Below, in pieces: positions 62,003 to 62,008 of a stretch of DNA of 62,008 bases (its first letter is position 1; every line of letters starts with the position of its first letter). A program made the translations under genes and the position numbers. The notes under the pieces are model-generated. The model searched no databases. It was not told the origin of the DNA and saw nothing but the letters and a program-made list of their open reading frames with translations. This stretch comes from Deltaproteobacteria bacterium (GTDB lineage: Archaea; Thermoplasmatota; Poseidoniia; Poseidoniales; Poseidoniaceae), in NCBI GenBank assembly GCA_028344335.1, contig JAOMAZ010000004.1, positions 1-62,008 of the forward strand, given 5' to 3'.

Positions 62003-62008
62003 GGGCGG

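Overview
This window most likely comes from a marine Euryarchaeon of the Marine Group II / Candidatus Poseidoniales type. The archaeal core is clear: a TFIIB homologue (tfb), ribosomal protein L40e, a UPF0147 protein, membrane-bound LonB protease, an archaeal TrmI-type methyltransferase, an A24 prepilin peptidase, an archaeal-type AspRS, and TATA boxes (TTTAAA, TTAAAA) about 27 bases upstream of many start codons. The lineage call is inferred from this gene content plus the abundance of huge calcium-repeat surface proteins and bacterial-looking metabolic genes. No phylogeny was run.

Layout. 1-450: N-terminal end of an MscS channel running off the left edge. 530-2650: an accessory-looking patch with a functional tRNA-Ala(UGC), a 56-bp direct repeat of its 3' end, a two-TM protein with a proline-rich tail, a decayed second tRNA-Ala, several large hairpins, and a zinc-ribbon gene flanked by short repeats. 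2652-9693: two divergent, related surface proteins with thrombospondin-type-3 calcium repeats. 9759-14069: SelO, a secreted purple-acid-phosphatase-like enzyme and a second MscS channel. 14089-26310: a 4073-residue surface protein with 21 RCC1 blades. 26536-30282: a sugar-nucleotidyltransferase-like protein and a membrane phosphotransferase resembling GPI ethanolamine-phosphate transferases. 30314-42056: housekeeping and transport genes (glutaredoxin, tfb, purA, small zinc proteins, an MBL-fold protein, L40e, prepilin peptidase, UPF0147, AI-2E family permease, isoaspartyl peptidase, MFS, LonB). 42121-50161: two more large surface proteins around trmI. 50158-53973: a tightly packed operon (AspRS, formyltransferase, SDR, TPR, GtrA) reading into one of the surface proteins. 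54085-61454: a lipoprotein M28 peptidase, an overlapping trio (LLM monooxygenase, asparaginase II, ALDH8-like dehydrogenase), a PAP2 membrane enzyme and a free-standing LON N-terminal domain. 61451-62002: a small membrane protein.

The most striking theme is that five very large exported proteins (942, 1343, 4073, 1128 and 1245 residues) share one plan: signal peptide, long repetitive ectodomain, a single membrane span near the C-terminus, and a short cytoplasmic tail. Each tail carries a different intracellular module: an aromatic WW-like segment, an EF-hand, a coiled coil plus helix-hairpin-helix, a proline-rich GWSMEQW motif, and a zinc ribbon. This suggests a family of surface sensors or anchors that connect the cell exterior to different cytoplasmic partners. 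That is inference from sequence, and no function has been shown.
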